From NCBI GenBank assembly GCA_903813345.2, contig CAIIXF020000007.1, forward strand, positions 37,966,759-38,030,758: a DNA stretch of 64,000 nt, read 5' to 3'. Below the pieces are notes generated by a model, which was given only the letters and a program-made list of their open reading frames with translations, was not told where the DNA came from and did no database searches. The translations under genes and the position numbers were made by a program. Shown here in pieces: positions 34,755 to 45,766 of this stretch; the first letter of the stretch is position 1, and every line of letters starts with the position of its first letter. This stretch comes from Owenia fusiformis (taxonomy: Eukaryota > Annelida > Polychaeta > Sabellida > Oweniidae).

Positions 34755-34922
34755 CCGTAAAACCTGTCTTATCTGAATTCATCTGGGACAAGCCAAAAGT
34801 GTTCAAAGTGGCAGAGGTTACAAATTAAGATTTTTTAACATGGAAGTCTATATTAGACCAAAAGGTGTTTATATTTAGAGGTGTTTAGATTAGAGAGGTG
34901 TTTAAATAATCAGCCTTTACTG
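34755..34922. mobile_element. Pogo-like element, copy at 34.8 kb
   Basis: The left end is CCGTAAAACCTGTCTTATCT after TA. The right end has GGTGTTTAGATTAGAGAGG and CAGCCTTTACTG. Length 168 bp. It shares TTTTAACATGGAAGTCTAT with 52948. Confidence 0.65.
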
Positions 34923-34929
34923 CAATTGA

Positions 34930-36235
34930 TAAATTATAGGATGGAAAAATGTTTTATGCATCTTAGAAAAATAGTCTTTTGTACCTAAAAAATCCTCAAA
35001 GGAACATTGGCCATAATATACAATCTCGCATTTGTCAGTGAAGTATATACACAATTGAAGATATGAAATAAAGAATTCATTTCAATCCAAGAATTTTATT
35101 AAATTTTATATTTTATTTAAGCAAATTTTATCAAATATGACTATGTGTGTTATTGCCCATAAATCTAAATATCTGCGATTTTTCAGTCAATTGTCATCAA
35201 TTTCATGCAAAATGGAGTATCATAAAAAACAAATAGTGTTAACTGTTAAGTCTTTCGGAGATCAATGATAATTTTTTTGTTTAATCACACGGAATTGTGA
35301 AATGTACACTGTATGTTTAATCATTGTTTTAAGCTATTGTTAGGGTAACTTGAAAAAAGCAACATGAGTAAAAGCTGATACTGTGTTACCATGGTGATGT
35401 TATTATAGCAAAGCAGTAATGGGAAAAGGTTTGAACGTCGTAAAATGAGCCACATTATCGCTCACTTTGAATTATTTAGCGCAGGATAATTGCTGTATAA
35501 ATGACTAAGCGAGTGTGCCTATACATATTTACCACTGTAACAAGTTCGATATAGTCTGACTAGCCAAATAAGATTAATCCACATATGTATCGGAATTACA
35601 GTGATTAATTGGAAAGTGATTAATACATGTATTAATTTTGATAAACAGATGCTACCTGTGTATGAACAACATTAGAATAACGGGGAAAGCAACTTCACCT
35701 TATTCCAGGACGTACTTGCTATTACAAGGGAATAAAAAGGGGTCGTTAAATAAAAGAAATGATTTCTGGCTTTATATAGGAATTGATTCGTTCTGCAACT
35801 GAGTTTCTTGCAGCTTTCTTGAGTTAAGGCCACGCTTAAGTAGATTCAGTGTAAATATCACTTGGCAGGCCTGGTGAACTGGAATATAGGAAAAACATGA
35901 ATTCATTAGTAGGTAAGAATGGCATCAGGCAAAGTGGTACAATAAATAATACAATAATTAATTAAAAAAACAATTATTAAGTAATTGATGCTAATTTGAA
36001 GTTATGTGTTATATCAGCTATATATATCTATATATATTTTGATATCTATATATGTTTTGATAGATAACTTAATAGCAGTAGTATATAATGGTATCTATAG
36101 TTTTTTGTTTTTCCAAGTAGGCTAAGTAGATATTAAATGTTATATAGTAGTTAGTAATTAAACATCAAAATATTGTCAGTTTTTCTTTAACAGTTCTTCG
36201 CTGCATTATGCTCATGTATAGGTGTTGTAATTTGA
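34930..36235. other. No gene seen
   Basis: AT-rich intron-like sequence; only a short TATATA run near 36020-36055. Confidence 0.45.
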
Positions 36236-36264
36236 AATATAATTTTAATATTATTTTAGTAGAT

Positions 36265-36415
36265 TCGGTAGTGAAGTCATCTTTAAAATCATCATTTTAG
36301 CATTTGCATCATTTTAAAATCATCATTTTAGCATTTGCATCATATTTAAAATCATCATTTTAGCATTTGCATCTTTTAGCATTTGCATCATTTTAAAATC
36401 ATCATTTTAGCATTT
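36265..36415 (+). repeat. ~30-bp AAAATCATCATTTTAGCATT repeat, 4-5 copies
   Basis: Units of AAAATCATCATTTTAGCATT plus TGCATCATTT repeat with length variation. Confidence 0.8.
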
Positions 36416-36479
36416 GATTTCAACATTAGGCATGTTGCACATAACAGAGATGTTGTCATGCCCTATATTATTGCGATCC

Positions 36480-36575
36480 GCAATTGGTGTTTGATGGTTG
36501 GTGTTTGGCATTTGGTGGTTGGTGACAGTTGGTGTCTGTATCAAATGGCAGGTTGTGACATTTTGCATGTTAATG
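36480..36575 (+). repeat. Dispersed GTAACAAATGGCAGGTGACA repeat, copy 3
   Basis: Short GGTTGGTGTTTGGCATTTGG repeats, then TCAAATGGCAGGTTGTGACA and TTTTGCATGTTAATGCC. Same family as 56335-56430; frames here on both strands come from it. Confidence 0.55.
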
Positions 36576-36953
36576 CCTTGTTGAAACATCGATACACTTT
36601 TACCATTTGTAATTGCAATTACTAACTATGACATTGGAGTTATACCCTGTTAGCATTTGTTTTTTATCGCACCCTTAGGTGCTTTTTTGTAATCAGTTTG
36701 CCAGGCAGGTAGATAAGCAGACATGTTGGTGCTTGGGCATCCTGATAAATCTTTTCTACAAGTTTCTAGCCAAATCATTTGAAGGATTCGTCTAAAAGAT
36801 TTTACCTGTTTCATGTTTCTACCTACATTATTTTTTTTCATTTTATGTTGTTTTCATTATATTCGTCAACATCATCATATTCAACATTTTCATAATTTTC
36901 ATCATAATTGTCATCTTCAACAATATTGTCATCTTCAGTTTATTTTTCTCCAG

Positions 36954-37059
36954 AAACAAGATCTTCGATGTCCTTGCATTTGTGATAAGGACACCTGAAG
37001 AAACAAAGAATTATGAGGACAAGTACCTCATCCAGCAGCTTGAAGTATCTTGGTCTTAG
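36954..37059 (+). CDS. Possible terminal coding exon, unknown protein
   Basis: TTATTTTTCTCCAG is a good acceptor. The frame entered after one base reads NKIFDVLAFVIRTPEETKNY and EDKYLIQQLEVSWS, then TAG at 37057. Composition is protein-like rather than low-complexity. It would need a preceding exon ending with two bases of a codon. Exon A at 19551 ends with one base, so this is not simply an alternative end of that gene. No polyadenylation signal AATAAA follows closely. Family not recognised; it may be a captured or decayed exon. Confidence 0.3.
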
Positions 37060-37289
37060 GCAAAGCAATGTCCTTGTAACATGTTGTTCTCAGTGACATG
37101 TGATATTAGCAATACCATGTGATATTAGCAATACCATGTGATATTAGCAAAACCATTTAGCTTCTAATCATAATTTTAACATATAACTTGTAAAGTATCA
37201 TTAATGCACTACAATTCACTTAAAATCATATTGAGCTTGCAAAAAGCATTTTCATTAATTCGTATTATTATGTCACCACCAGAAGTGAT

Positions 37290-37385
37290 GATATATTGTT
37301 ATAGTCTTTCACCTTTTTTGTTGATGGTGTTTGGCACCTGTAACAAACAGCATTTGGTGTTTGGTGACTAACAAATGACATGTTA
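37290..37385 (+). repeat. Dispersed GTAACAAATGGCAGGTGACA repeat, copy 4
   Basis: GTTTGGCACCTGTAACAAAC, GGTGTTTGGTGACTAACAAA and TGACATGTTAAT. It is preceded by a GTGATGATATATTGTTAT block shared with the copy at 24550. Confidence 0.5.
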
Positions 37386-37861
37386 ATTTCTCTTAAAATC
37401 GGATTTTTTTTTCTATCTGATCTAGAATATGACTGTGTGTTATCAGTTGAGTGTATTAAGCTTACAAAACATCATTATCATTAATCCCATTATTTTTCTT
37501 TTTGCTTGCATGTCTGTTTATTTTCATTGTGATAATAACAGGCTGTAGTCTTCCGCCAAGGTAGATAGCTCTCGGAATGGGAGATTAAGAGTTTCTGATA
37601 AATTAGAGAATTGTTTACTTTTTACATGCAGTTTCAACAAAAATCAGCGCTATTTCTTTTTGAATTTCAAAATCAGTTGCTGTGATACATTTTACATGTT
37701 CGTTTACATATTTCACTCATTTATTAATATATTACACTGGATCATTTGTATATTACTTGTTCGATAATAGATATTGTTCATGCATTATTCACATAAAACG
37801 TCATATTTGATCAAATATCCAACTTGTCATTCATTCATTTGTTGATTATATCTCATACTTA

Positions 37862-38077
37862 CTGTACTTCTTCTTAATTTGGCAGCCATTTTAATTTGGC
37901 AGATCCGCCAACTTGGCAGATTCTCCAAATTGTTAAAGTCCGCCAAATTAAATAGCTGCCAAATTCAATATTTTATATTTCAATCATTAATTTGAATGGT
38001 ATATACATTTCAATAGTGCAAGGTTCAACACAACAAATCCGCCAAAATAAGTAGCACCACATTAAGTAGAAGTACAG
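37862..38077. mobile_element. CTGTACTTCT TIR element, TA flanks
   Basis: This 216-bp element starts CTGTACTTCTTCTTAATTTGG and ends ATTAAGTAGAAGTACAG. TA lies immediately outside both ends (37860-37861, 38078-38079). Inside, AATTTGGCAG/TCCGCCAA motifs repeat in both orientations. A Tc1/mariner-type non-autonomous element is likely. Confidence 0.75.
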
Positions 38078-38476
38078 TATGTCTTATCCATATTAGTTGA
38101 TGGCAATTGACAATGTGACTATGGGAGATAGCTCAATGATAAAGGTGCATGTAAGGTACAGGTGAAACAAGGGACAAGGCATGTACGCTTTTGTCTAAAT
38201 AAAGGAGGTGTTGTTATATATCATATTACAGGTCTATGGGAATGGATTAACGACACAGGTAGGGTGTACCTAGCAGCCTAGCTCTGAGACAGTGTGGCAA
38301 TAGAACAGAAAATTAACTTCTTGACTTTAACAATGAGGTTTATGTGCCATCAAAGTTTAGTATCTTTTTAAATTTAGCCTCACCTTTTTCTTTTTTGCCT
38401 CAACATTTATCTAATTTTGCCTCACATATTCAATTGTCTTACTTTAATACCTTTGTCTCTCCTACTTTTTAATTAA

Positions 38477-38830
38477 GAAATATAGACTGAAGAACAGGGG
38501 TAATATCGTCGAATACACCCCTCAGTGCTAGGCACAAACGTTTTTTGTACCCCGAATGACTGAAGGAAGTGAGGGGTTCGAAAGCTTTTGTGCCTCGCCC
38601 TAAGGGGTGTATTCGACAATATTACCCCTGTTCTGAGGTCTATATTACGATTCAAACTTATAAACTCACCAAAACGTTTTGAATATTCATTATGGTCTGC
38701 CATTACTACGGCCCGCTATTATGATGTCACACATTACTTGTATTACCAGGGGTGTTGTTCGTGAATATACCCCCGGTGAAATGTGACTTTGTTCACAGTT
38801 TATAGAAGGCATGAATAGTCATGTTCCAGT
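38477..38830. mobile_element. Foldback element, fuller copy
   Basis: Arms of ~64 bp (38477-38540 and 38585-38649) are inverted copies containing GAACAGGGGTAATATCGTCG and AATACACCCC. The ~45-bp loop includes GTGAGGGGTTCGAAAGC. Beyond the right arm, 38743-38830 matches 26597 onward, so the repeat unit is larger than the foldback. Between them, on the minus strand, an ATG (38703) gives MADHNEYSKRFG before GTGAGTTT, resembling a first exon. Confidence 0.75.
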
Positions 38831-38966
38831 ATGAGCTACAACCCTGTTGTAATGGATTATGGTAAAAATGCATCATAATTATTAGATATTCTTTGTTATT
38901 ATTTATATGGTTATGGAGATGACATATTAGTTATTCACTAGGCTGTCATCAGCAAATTGGATGGTG

Positions 38967-39169
38967 CAGTGATCTCCCAAGCATAGCAAGTGGGCGCAGC
39001 ACCAACATGAGATTTCAGAAACAGGGTTGCACTCACCTGAAAATCCATTTGCACCCACTTGAAAATGAGAAAAATTAAGAAAAATTAGGATATTTTGACC
39101 AATTTTCATCTAAATAGTGAAAATGAGAATTTTGCACCAACTTAAGAAAAAATCCTGTGGAGAACACTG
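38967..39169 (-). mobile_element. CAGTG-family TIR element, copy 8 (inverted)
   Basis: 203 bp, starts CAGTGATCTCCCAAGCATAG and ends GTGGAGAACACTG. A perfect TGGTG duplication flanks it (38962-38966, 39170-39174). Confidence 0.85.
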
Positions 39170-39174
39170 TGGTG

Positions 39175-39765
39175 ATATATCATATAGCTACTGTATATTG
39201 AAATTAGTGCAAAAGTTTTTCTCAATGTGCATGCCTCCAGAAAACGTTGTTATTTGAACATTGATTGTCCATTTTCATTTCCCCATTTGCGATTCTAGCA
39301 TTGATTAAGTTTCGGACATCTAACAAAACCAGGTAGCAAGCTAGTTATTTATTTATATATAGTCCGCTTTCAACTTCACAAGAGAGATTACATATAAGTA
39401 TAATTCAATCATGGCGGGTTTCTGAAGTGAATAGCTATTTTGATTTTCTATGAATACGAAATGTGTAAGCTAAATTAGTTAATGTATTCATTTTAGTTGT
39501 TTCAGTTCCTGCTCGTGCATATGTTTTGTACAATTGATAAAAAGTTTATAGAAAATGTGATTACCATTTGTGTATCTGCCTCAGCATATTGAACTGTCTA
39601 GCTCTCCAGAATCCACTCTGTTTATTATGAAATATGTCTGTTTCGATTAACGTGTACTATTGTTCATTTCAATATTTGTTCAATTCATACATAATTTTTC
39701 AGAAAAAAGATTTCTACCAATTATTCATAAGGCTTTTAAAAGGAGAGAGATAAACGCAGGTATTG
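39175..39765. other. No gene seen
   Basis: No exon, array or transposon end supported. Confidence 0.45.
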
Positions 39766-39771
39766 GTTAAA

Positions 39772-40590
39772 CAAGTCTCTGAGTTGACTTTGGGGTCTGA
39801 GTTGACTATTGGATCTGAACTGAGTCTGAGTTGAGTATGGGGTCTGAGTTGACCTGGGTCTTGGTTCAACAAGTCTGAGTTAACTATGGGAGTTGTCTAT
39901 GTGGTCTGTATTGACTATGGGGTTTGAGTTGACCTTGGCCTTGGTTAATGTCTCTGAGTTGACTATTGGGTCTGAACTGATCTGGGTCTGAGTTGAGTAT
40001 GGGGTCTGAGTTGACCTGGGTCTTGGTTCAACAAGTCTGAGTTAACTATGGGAGTTGTCTATGTGGTCTGTATTGACTATGGGGTTTGAGTTGACCTTGG
40101 TCTTGGTTAAACAAGTCTCTGAGTTGACTATGGGGTATGAGTTGACTATGGGATCTGAACTGAACTGAGTCTGAGTTGACTATGGGGCTTGAGTTGACCT
40201 TGGTCTTGGTTAAACAAGTCTCTGAATTGACTATTGGGTCTGAGTTGACTATTGGGTCTGAACTGATCTGGGTCTGAGTTGAGTATGGGGTCTAAGTTGA
40301 CCTGGGATCTGGTTAAACAAGTCTGAGTTTACTATGGGGTCTAAGTTGTCTATGTGGTCTGTATTGACTATGGGGTTTGAGTTGACCTTGGTCTTGGTTA
40401 AACAAGTCTCTGAGCTAACTATGGGGTCTGAGTTGACTATGGGATCTGAGTCGAATATGGGGTTTGAGTTGACTCGGGTCTGAATTGACTTGGGTCTGAG
40501 TTGACCTGGGTCTGAGTTGACTATGAAGTTTGGGTTGACTTAGGTCTGAGTTTACCTCGGTGTGAGTTGACTTTGGGCTGAGTTGACTAG
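39772..40590 (+). repeat. GGGTCTGAGTTGACTATGG-type array with longer period
   Basis: About 40 short units of GGGTCTGAGTTGACTATGG (19-20 bp, variable). A longer pattern of ~180-200 bp is marked by CTTGGTTAAACAAGTCTCTG and GTGGTCTGTATTGACTATGG recurring near 39909, 40061 and 40359. Confidence 0.85.
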
Positions 40591-40599
40591 AAACCACAA

Positions 40600-41640
40600 A
40601 GACAAGATGAAATATTGAAAATATTAACAGCATCATTCAAATTAATTGTGATGGAGTGAGTTTCAACATGAAGAATGCCAGTATGTGATATACCTAAAAA
40701 ACTAATAATAGACGAACACTTTAAGTGCCAATTAGGAAAATGTGTCAGTTCTATGTCATCTCAAATCCATTAATACTTTATGTACACATCGTTCGCCTAA
40801 AAATTAGCATTCAATTGATGATGCTTCATTAGTGATATCTTTTTAAGAGGTTTTGCTTTGATGAATGGCAGGATGTAACTGTTTCTCTATAGTTCCAAGC
40901 CATTAGACATTTCTTCTTTGATTTCCTGAATTAGATTGTCTCTTTTTAAAGGGTCTCGTTTTTAGGGCATACAGGAATGAGATATATTGCTTATGTCATC
41001 AGGTACCAGTTAGTGACCGGTCCAATGATCTCAAACTTGGTACTAGCCCACTTTGGCCCATTACTAAGATTTTTGGTCTGTACCTGTAAGTAACATGCAT
41101 TTAAGGTATAGTTTTGGTCTACGCCTGCGATACCTGTCAATAGGCTCGGAATGATTGATTATTCAGCCAACCATATGACCATATGAAAAGCAATTATACA
41201 GGAGAAACATGATTTCATCAGGTACATGGAATGAAATCGATGTAGTCATCACTGATTTTGTCAAATTACAATTAATTTGTTTTTTATATGGCCTATACAA
41301 ACCACTACCTTAATTAGTAGATCGGAAATTATGTTATAATGTCATATTGATCTTACATTATAAGGTATAAACTTAAATTTGTCAGAAATTATTCAATAAG
41401 TCCTTAATTCATATTCAACATTTTGTTAATAGGGGTGATTTCTACTGACTTTCTTTTTATAACTTTATATAGTAGATCTAGGTTTATTAAACAATATAAA
41501 GCCTATACTTTGTAAAATGAATCTCAAAAGTCTTGTATTTCCTATATATGCCATATTTGCGAATCAATAGGTGTTTATAGATAAGTACAATTATAATTAT
41601 TTATTTATTTATTTATTTATTAATTCTGCTATCATGATCA
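40600..41640. other. No gene seen; one ATTT microsatellite
   Basis: A (ATTT)n run lies at about 41598-41620. TTTTTGGTCTGTACCTGTAA near 41070 resembles an internal part of the element at 43708, suggesting a decayed relative. Confidence 0.4.
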
Positions 41641-41659
41641 TGGTTGTAGATGGTGAAAA

Positions 41660-42232
41660 TGACCAACCAGCTTTGTGCCTTAAAGCATAAAGCAAATGTT
41701 AAAATATTTGTATATCGAGTCAAACCAGCTTTGTGCCTTGAAGCATAAAGTAAATGTTGAAATATCTGTATATCGAGTCAAACCAGCTTTGTGCCTTGAA
41801 GCATAAAGTAAATGTTGAAATATCTGTATATTGAGTCAAACCAGCTTTGTGCCTTAAAGCATAAAGCAAATGTTAAAATATCTGTATATTGAGTCAAACC
41901 AGCTTTGTGCCTTAAAGCATAAAGAAAATGTTAAAATATCTGTGTATTGAGTCAAACCAGCTTTGTGCCTTAAAGCATAAAGCAAATGTTAAAATATTTG
42001 TATATTGAGTCAAACCAGTTTTGTGCCTTAAAGCATAAAGTAAATGTAAAAATACCTGAATATTGAGTCAAACCAGTTTTGTGCCTTAAAGCATAAAGTA
42101 AATGTTAAAATATTTGTATATTGAATCAAACCAGCTTTGTGTCTTGAACCATAAAGTAAATGTAAAAATATCTGAATATTGATTCAAACCAGCTTTGTGC
42201 CTAAAGCATAAAGTAAATGTAAAAATATCAAT
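41660..42232 (+). repeat. 58-bp tandem array, 10 copies
   Basis: Ten units of CCAGCTTTGTGCCTTAAAGC + ATAAAGCAAATGTTAAAATA + TCTGTATATTGAGTCAAA with small changes; unit length 56-59 bp. Confidence 0.9.
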
Positions 42233-42647
42233 ATAGATGATTATTCCATAGTGATGATGATCCCTACAGACTATATATAGATATAATAATGGTGTTTATG
42301 ATGGTGTTTATGCTTCATGGTACTTAAGGTGATGGCGCCTAAATAAAAACTGCCATAAGTCGTATAATACATTAGTATATCAGTTCTCAGACAATCAGCA
42401 AAATACGAGCCGGATCCATGCAAAGTCTCGATAAAAACAGAGTAATAACTAATAATGCTCCCGTTTCGAGTGCTGAATAACTTCAGTTGATTAATGTAGA
42501 ATGTCAAGTTCGAGGATACGACTTAAAACACAATCGACTTGAAATTTACCTTTTTGCATTTTGAAAATAATTGGGTGATTGAACATGGCCCATCCTTGAC
42601 ATTTTTCCGGTCATCTATACAACATTTTTTGTGGATAGATCTGATTA

Positions 42648-42791
42648 CAGTAGAACCTGTCGCAGTGAACACCTCTCACTAGTGAACACCTGTCTCTAGT
42701 GGACACCCTTCCTCCGCACTAACTGACTTCAGGTGTTCACTGGAGAGAGGTGTTCACTCGAGAGAGATGTTCACTAAGACAGGTTTTAGTG
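42648..42791. mobile_element. Pogo-like element, complete short copy
   Basis: 144 bp, CAGTAGAACCTGTCGCAGTG at left and ACTAAGACAGGTTTTAGTG at right, with TA at 42646-42647 and 42792-42793. This is the cleanest evidence for the family's ends and TA duplication. The arms read AGTGAACACCTCTC inward and GAGAGATGTTCACT outward. Confidence 0.8.
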
Positions 42792-42939
42792 TATGTTAAT
42801 AATAGGGCACAGTAAAAATGAGACTGTAAAAGTGTTCACTTGAAGAGGTGTTCAGATTAAGAAGGTGTTCATATATACAGATTTTTCTTCAATTTGTTTT
42901 AGGACACAGTTATTAGTGAAAGCAATACCTTTGGCAATC

Positions 42940-43300
42940 ACATTGTCACATTTTGGCATGGTGTTAGTTCAAATAAAGGATGTGTTAAATCATGTTATTG
43001 TGTTAATAAAATAGCATTTGTTAAATGCACAGTCATTGTCACATTTTGGCATGGTGTTAGTTCATATTAAGGATGTGTTAAATCATGTTATTGTGTCAAA
43101 TCATGTTATTGTGTTAATAATATAAAGGGTGTGTTAAATGTACATTGTCACAAATGTGTTAAATAATATAAAGCATGTGTTAAAGGCACATTGATACAAA
43201 TGTGTTAAATAATATTAAGCATGTTTGAAAATGCACATTGTCACAAATGTGTTAAATAATACAAAAAATGTGTTAAATATGCTTGAAATGTGTTAAATTA
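42940..43300 (+). repeat. GTGTTAAAT-rich irregular tandem repeat
   Basis: Units of AATGTGTTAAATAATATAAA and CACATTGTCACAAATGTGTT repeat with variable length. It ends ~40 bp before the exon acceptor at 43338. Confidence 0.7.
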
Positions 43301-43339
43301 GTAGTTAATTATCTAAATATGGTGTTTATGTACTTTCAG

Positions 43340-43426
43340 TTGCCAATCCACCAGATCGTTCCAAAGACGACTCCACCATCGATAAGAATGGCCATGCCCC
43401 CATATCTGAGGAGAGGCCAAAGAGTA
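43340..43426 (+). CDS. Gene model exon B: 87-bp internal exon
   Basis: An acceptor (ATGTACTTTCAG) and a strong donor (AGTA|GTAAGT) bound this 87-bp exon. Entered after two bases it reads ANPPDRSKDDSTIDKNGHAP and ISEERPKS: charged, polar and likely disordered. This frame fits exon A, whose single leftover G plus TT makes a valine codon. It also fits exon C, where A plus GT makes serine. Of the other two frames, one hits a stop and one stays open; the latter (LPIHQIVPK...) would not match the phases on either side. The exon is distinctly less AT-rich than its surroundings. Confidence 0.6.
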
Positions 43427-43494
43427 GTAAGTAAATCCCTCAATGGGGTATTAAGGGTTCGTTTGAAGAGAAATATTGCAAGCTCATATAACAT

Positions 43495-43675
43495 TTGGGT
43501 AACTACATATGTCATTTGGGTAACCATATAAGACATTTTGGTAACTACATATTATGTCATTTGGGTAACAACATGTGACATTTAGGTAACAACATGTGAC
43601 ATTTTGGTAACAACATGTAACATTTTAATAACAACATGTGACATTTAGGTAACAACACATGAAATATGTGTGACC
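43495..43675 (+). repeat. ~21-bp AACAACATGTGACATTTAGGT repeat
   Basis: About eight units of ACAACATGTGACATTTAGGT with variants (TTTTGGTA, TTTGGGTA) follow the exon donor at 43427 by about 70 bp. Confidence 0.8.
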
Positions 43676-43707
43676 ACCTACCTACTTTTCAACCATTTAC
43701 ATCATTT

Positions 43708-43964
43708 GAGCCTGGCCATAGGGAAACCGGTCTTATCACAAAAATTAGAATTGTGCTACAGAGCCAAAAATGTGCCCAAGATTAAGAGGAAAATGTGCTA
43801 AATTCAAATCCATCTTTTTGGTCTATACCTGCAAGGAAGAATTGTTAAGACACAAGCCATGGCTCATTTGAAAGGTTTCTTTGTGCTTTCTTAGATAAAT
43901 AAAAAATCAGAATACATGTATTGAAAAAATCTGTGATAAGACCCCTTTTCCCGTGGCCTGGCTC
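43708..43964. mobile_element. GAGCCTGGCC TIR element
   Basis: 257 bp, with ~33-bp imperfect inverted ends: GAGCCTGGCCATAGGGAAAC ... TCTTATCACA against GAGCCAGGCCACGGGAAAAG ... TCTTATCACA. ATTT lies outside both ends (43704-43707, 43965-43968), a possible short duplication. Class unresolved. Confidence 0.75.
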
Positions 43965-44629
43965 ATTTTATATAATTTGCTCATTACCTTGTATTAAGAC
44001 ATACCTGAGACAGACCCTTTGATTTACACCTGTATAATTACCTGAGAAACTGTGAATGTAATTCATATTGGAGTTACCATGGTAACATAGATGTCTACAA
44101 GTAGATCAGACATATAATATACAGTATACATGTATAGTACCATCAGTAAAAATTTCCCAACAATAAAGCATTATATTGGATAAAATATAAGTTTGAGTAC
44201 ATAACCCCCTCTCAGTCGATGGCTACTCATTAGGTTAAAGGTAAATTCATTAAAATATGGAATATTTAATCAAATATGTTATGAGGAATATTAATGATAT
44301 GTTCCTGGTGAAAATAAATTTTTGACAGGCTTGAAAATGATTGCATCTACCGAACTTGAGAATTTGTCTGCTAATGAAGCAAATGACGTTAATTTTCCAT
44401 AAATCGAAACGATAGAAGTATTGAATATATAAGGGGGAACTAGATGCTCGAATGATACACGCATACTGAATAAGGATACATACTTGATGTTCGAAACCTG
44501 ATAGGAAAAACAAAAAGTACAGCAATTAGAAAGATTTATGCAAACTTTAGTGGATAATGTAAATGGACACTGCGGGATATGGGCATGTTATTGACTGGCT
44601 AGCTAATGTAGAGGACATATGGCAGTATG

Positions 44630-44900
44630 TTGAACAGAATATGGGCAGTGGTAAGTGGTATTATGCATGTTAAATATGGGCACTTAAAGGAAGAAGGGCA
44701 TTCATTGATGGAACATATAATAATGGCAGTATATTGAACAGAATATGGGCAGTGGTAAGTGGTATTATGCACGTTAAATATGGGCACTTAAAGGAAAAGG
44801 GGCATTCATTGATGGAACATATAATAATGATAGTATGATGAACAGAATATGGGCAGTGGTAAGTGGTATTATGCATGTTAAATATGGGAACTTAAAGGAA
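44630..44900 (+). repeat. ~104-bp tandem repeat, about 2.6 copies
   Basis: ATGGGCAGTGGTAAGTGGTA, TTATGCATGTTAAATATGGG and GGCATTCATTGATGGAACAT recur at 44640, 44744 and 44849. GGTAAGTGG inside each unit is donor-like. Confidence 0.8.
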
Positions 44901-44978
44901 GATGTGCCCATTTGTAGATGGAGCATACAGTATATGCACATTAACCAATTGGAGCTTCTTCACAAATAAGGGCACTTA

Positions 44979-45163
44979 CAGGCCTGCAGCCAGGATTTAG
45001 CAAGGGTTCACTTTTTAATAAATCTTAGAGGGCTCACTTTTGACAACTTTGGCTCAAATATAGCCCAAATCATGTGAAAAGTGCTCAGAATGGTGAAAAA
45101 CTGCTTGATTTTGAAAGGATTTTTGGCCAACAGGGAGTTCCCTGCCTCCCCTAGCTACAGGCT
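44979..45163. mobile_element. GTAGCCAG-type TIR element, copy 3
   Basis: It opens CAGGCCTGCAGCCAGG and closes CTAGCTACAGGC. Its interior (CTTTTGACAACTTTGGCTCA) is the reverse complement of the copy at 51905, so they are the same element in opposite orientations. Confidence 0.7.
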
Positions 45164-45441
45164 TTACACTTAAGTTAAGGGGGATTAGCTTTTGCAAATA
45201 GAGTGTAGAGTATATGCCCTACAAATTGCTTATCGGTAGATGGAATATATATGCAAATCAAATAAAGAACACATCTGAAAAATATGAGGTAGGTAGAACA
45301 TCTGAGCCCATCAAATAATGAGAAATAGTTGATTATTATGGTCTTTGAATTGTGATTGAAATACTATATGCACGCACTGTCAAATAGACAATTCAAATTG
45401 AAGATATTATATGAGAGTCGATAACTTGTTTATTGTATGTA

Positions 45442-45766
45442 CAGTTAAACCTGTCCTGTACCTGAGCAACTAAATGCTCCAATTTTCAATCCCAGGCCTG
45501 GCCAATTGATTATTGTGTAAAGAATTACAGTCAATTGTGAACAAAATACTCGATCGGCAAGGCGCTGGATTGAAAATCAGAGCAAATGTGACGCAGGCAT
45601 ATCTGTATGCCTTGGATCAGTCAAGTGTTCAGATTAGCAGGTGTTCACATTTCAAGGCTTTATAAACATTTAAATCAGTGGAAGGTAACATATTAAAGAC
45701 TGAGAAAAATGTTCACATTGAGAGGTGTTCAGATTAGATAGGTGTTCAGATTTACAGGTTTCGCTG
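45442..45766. mobile_element. Pogo-like element at the head of the satellite
   Basis: 325 bp, CAGTTAAACCTGTCCTGTAC at left and ACAGGTTTCGCTG at right, TA outside both ends (45440-45441, 45767-45768). Its right ~90 bp (AAAATGTTCACATTGAGAGG, GTTCAGATTAGATAGG) is the segment repeated in the array that follows. Confidence 0.75.

Noticed and set aside
40415-40636. Ser/Gln/Pro-rich minus-strand peptide
   Set aside because: It is the reverse reading of the GGGTCTGAGTTGAC array.
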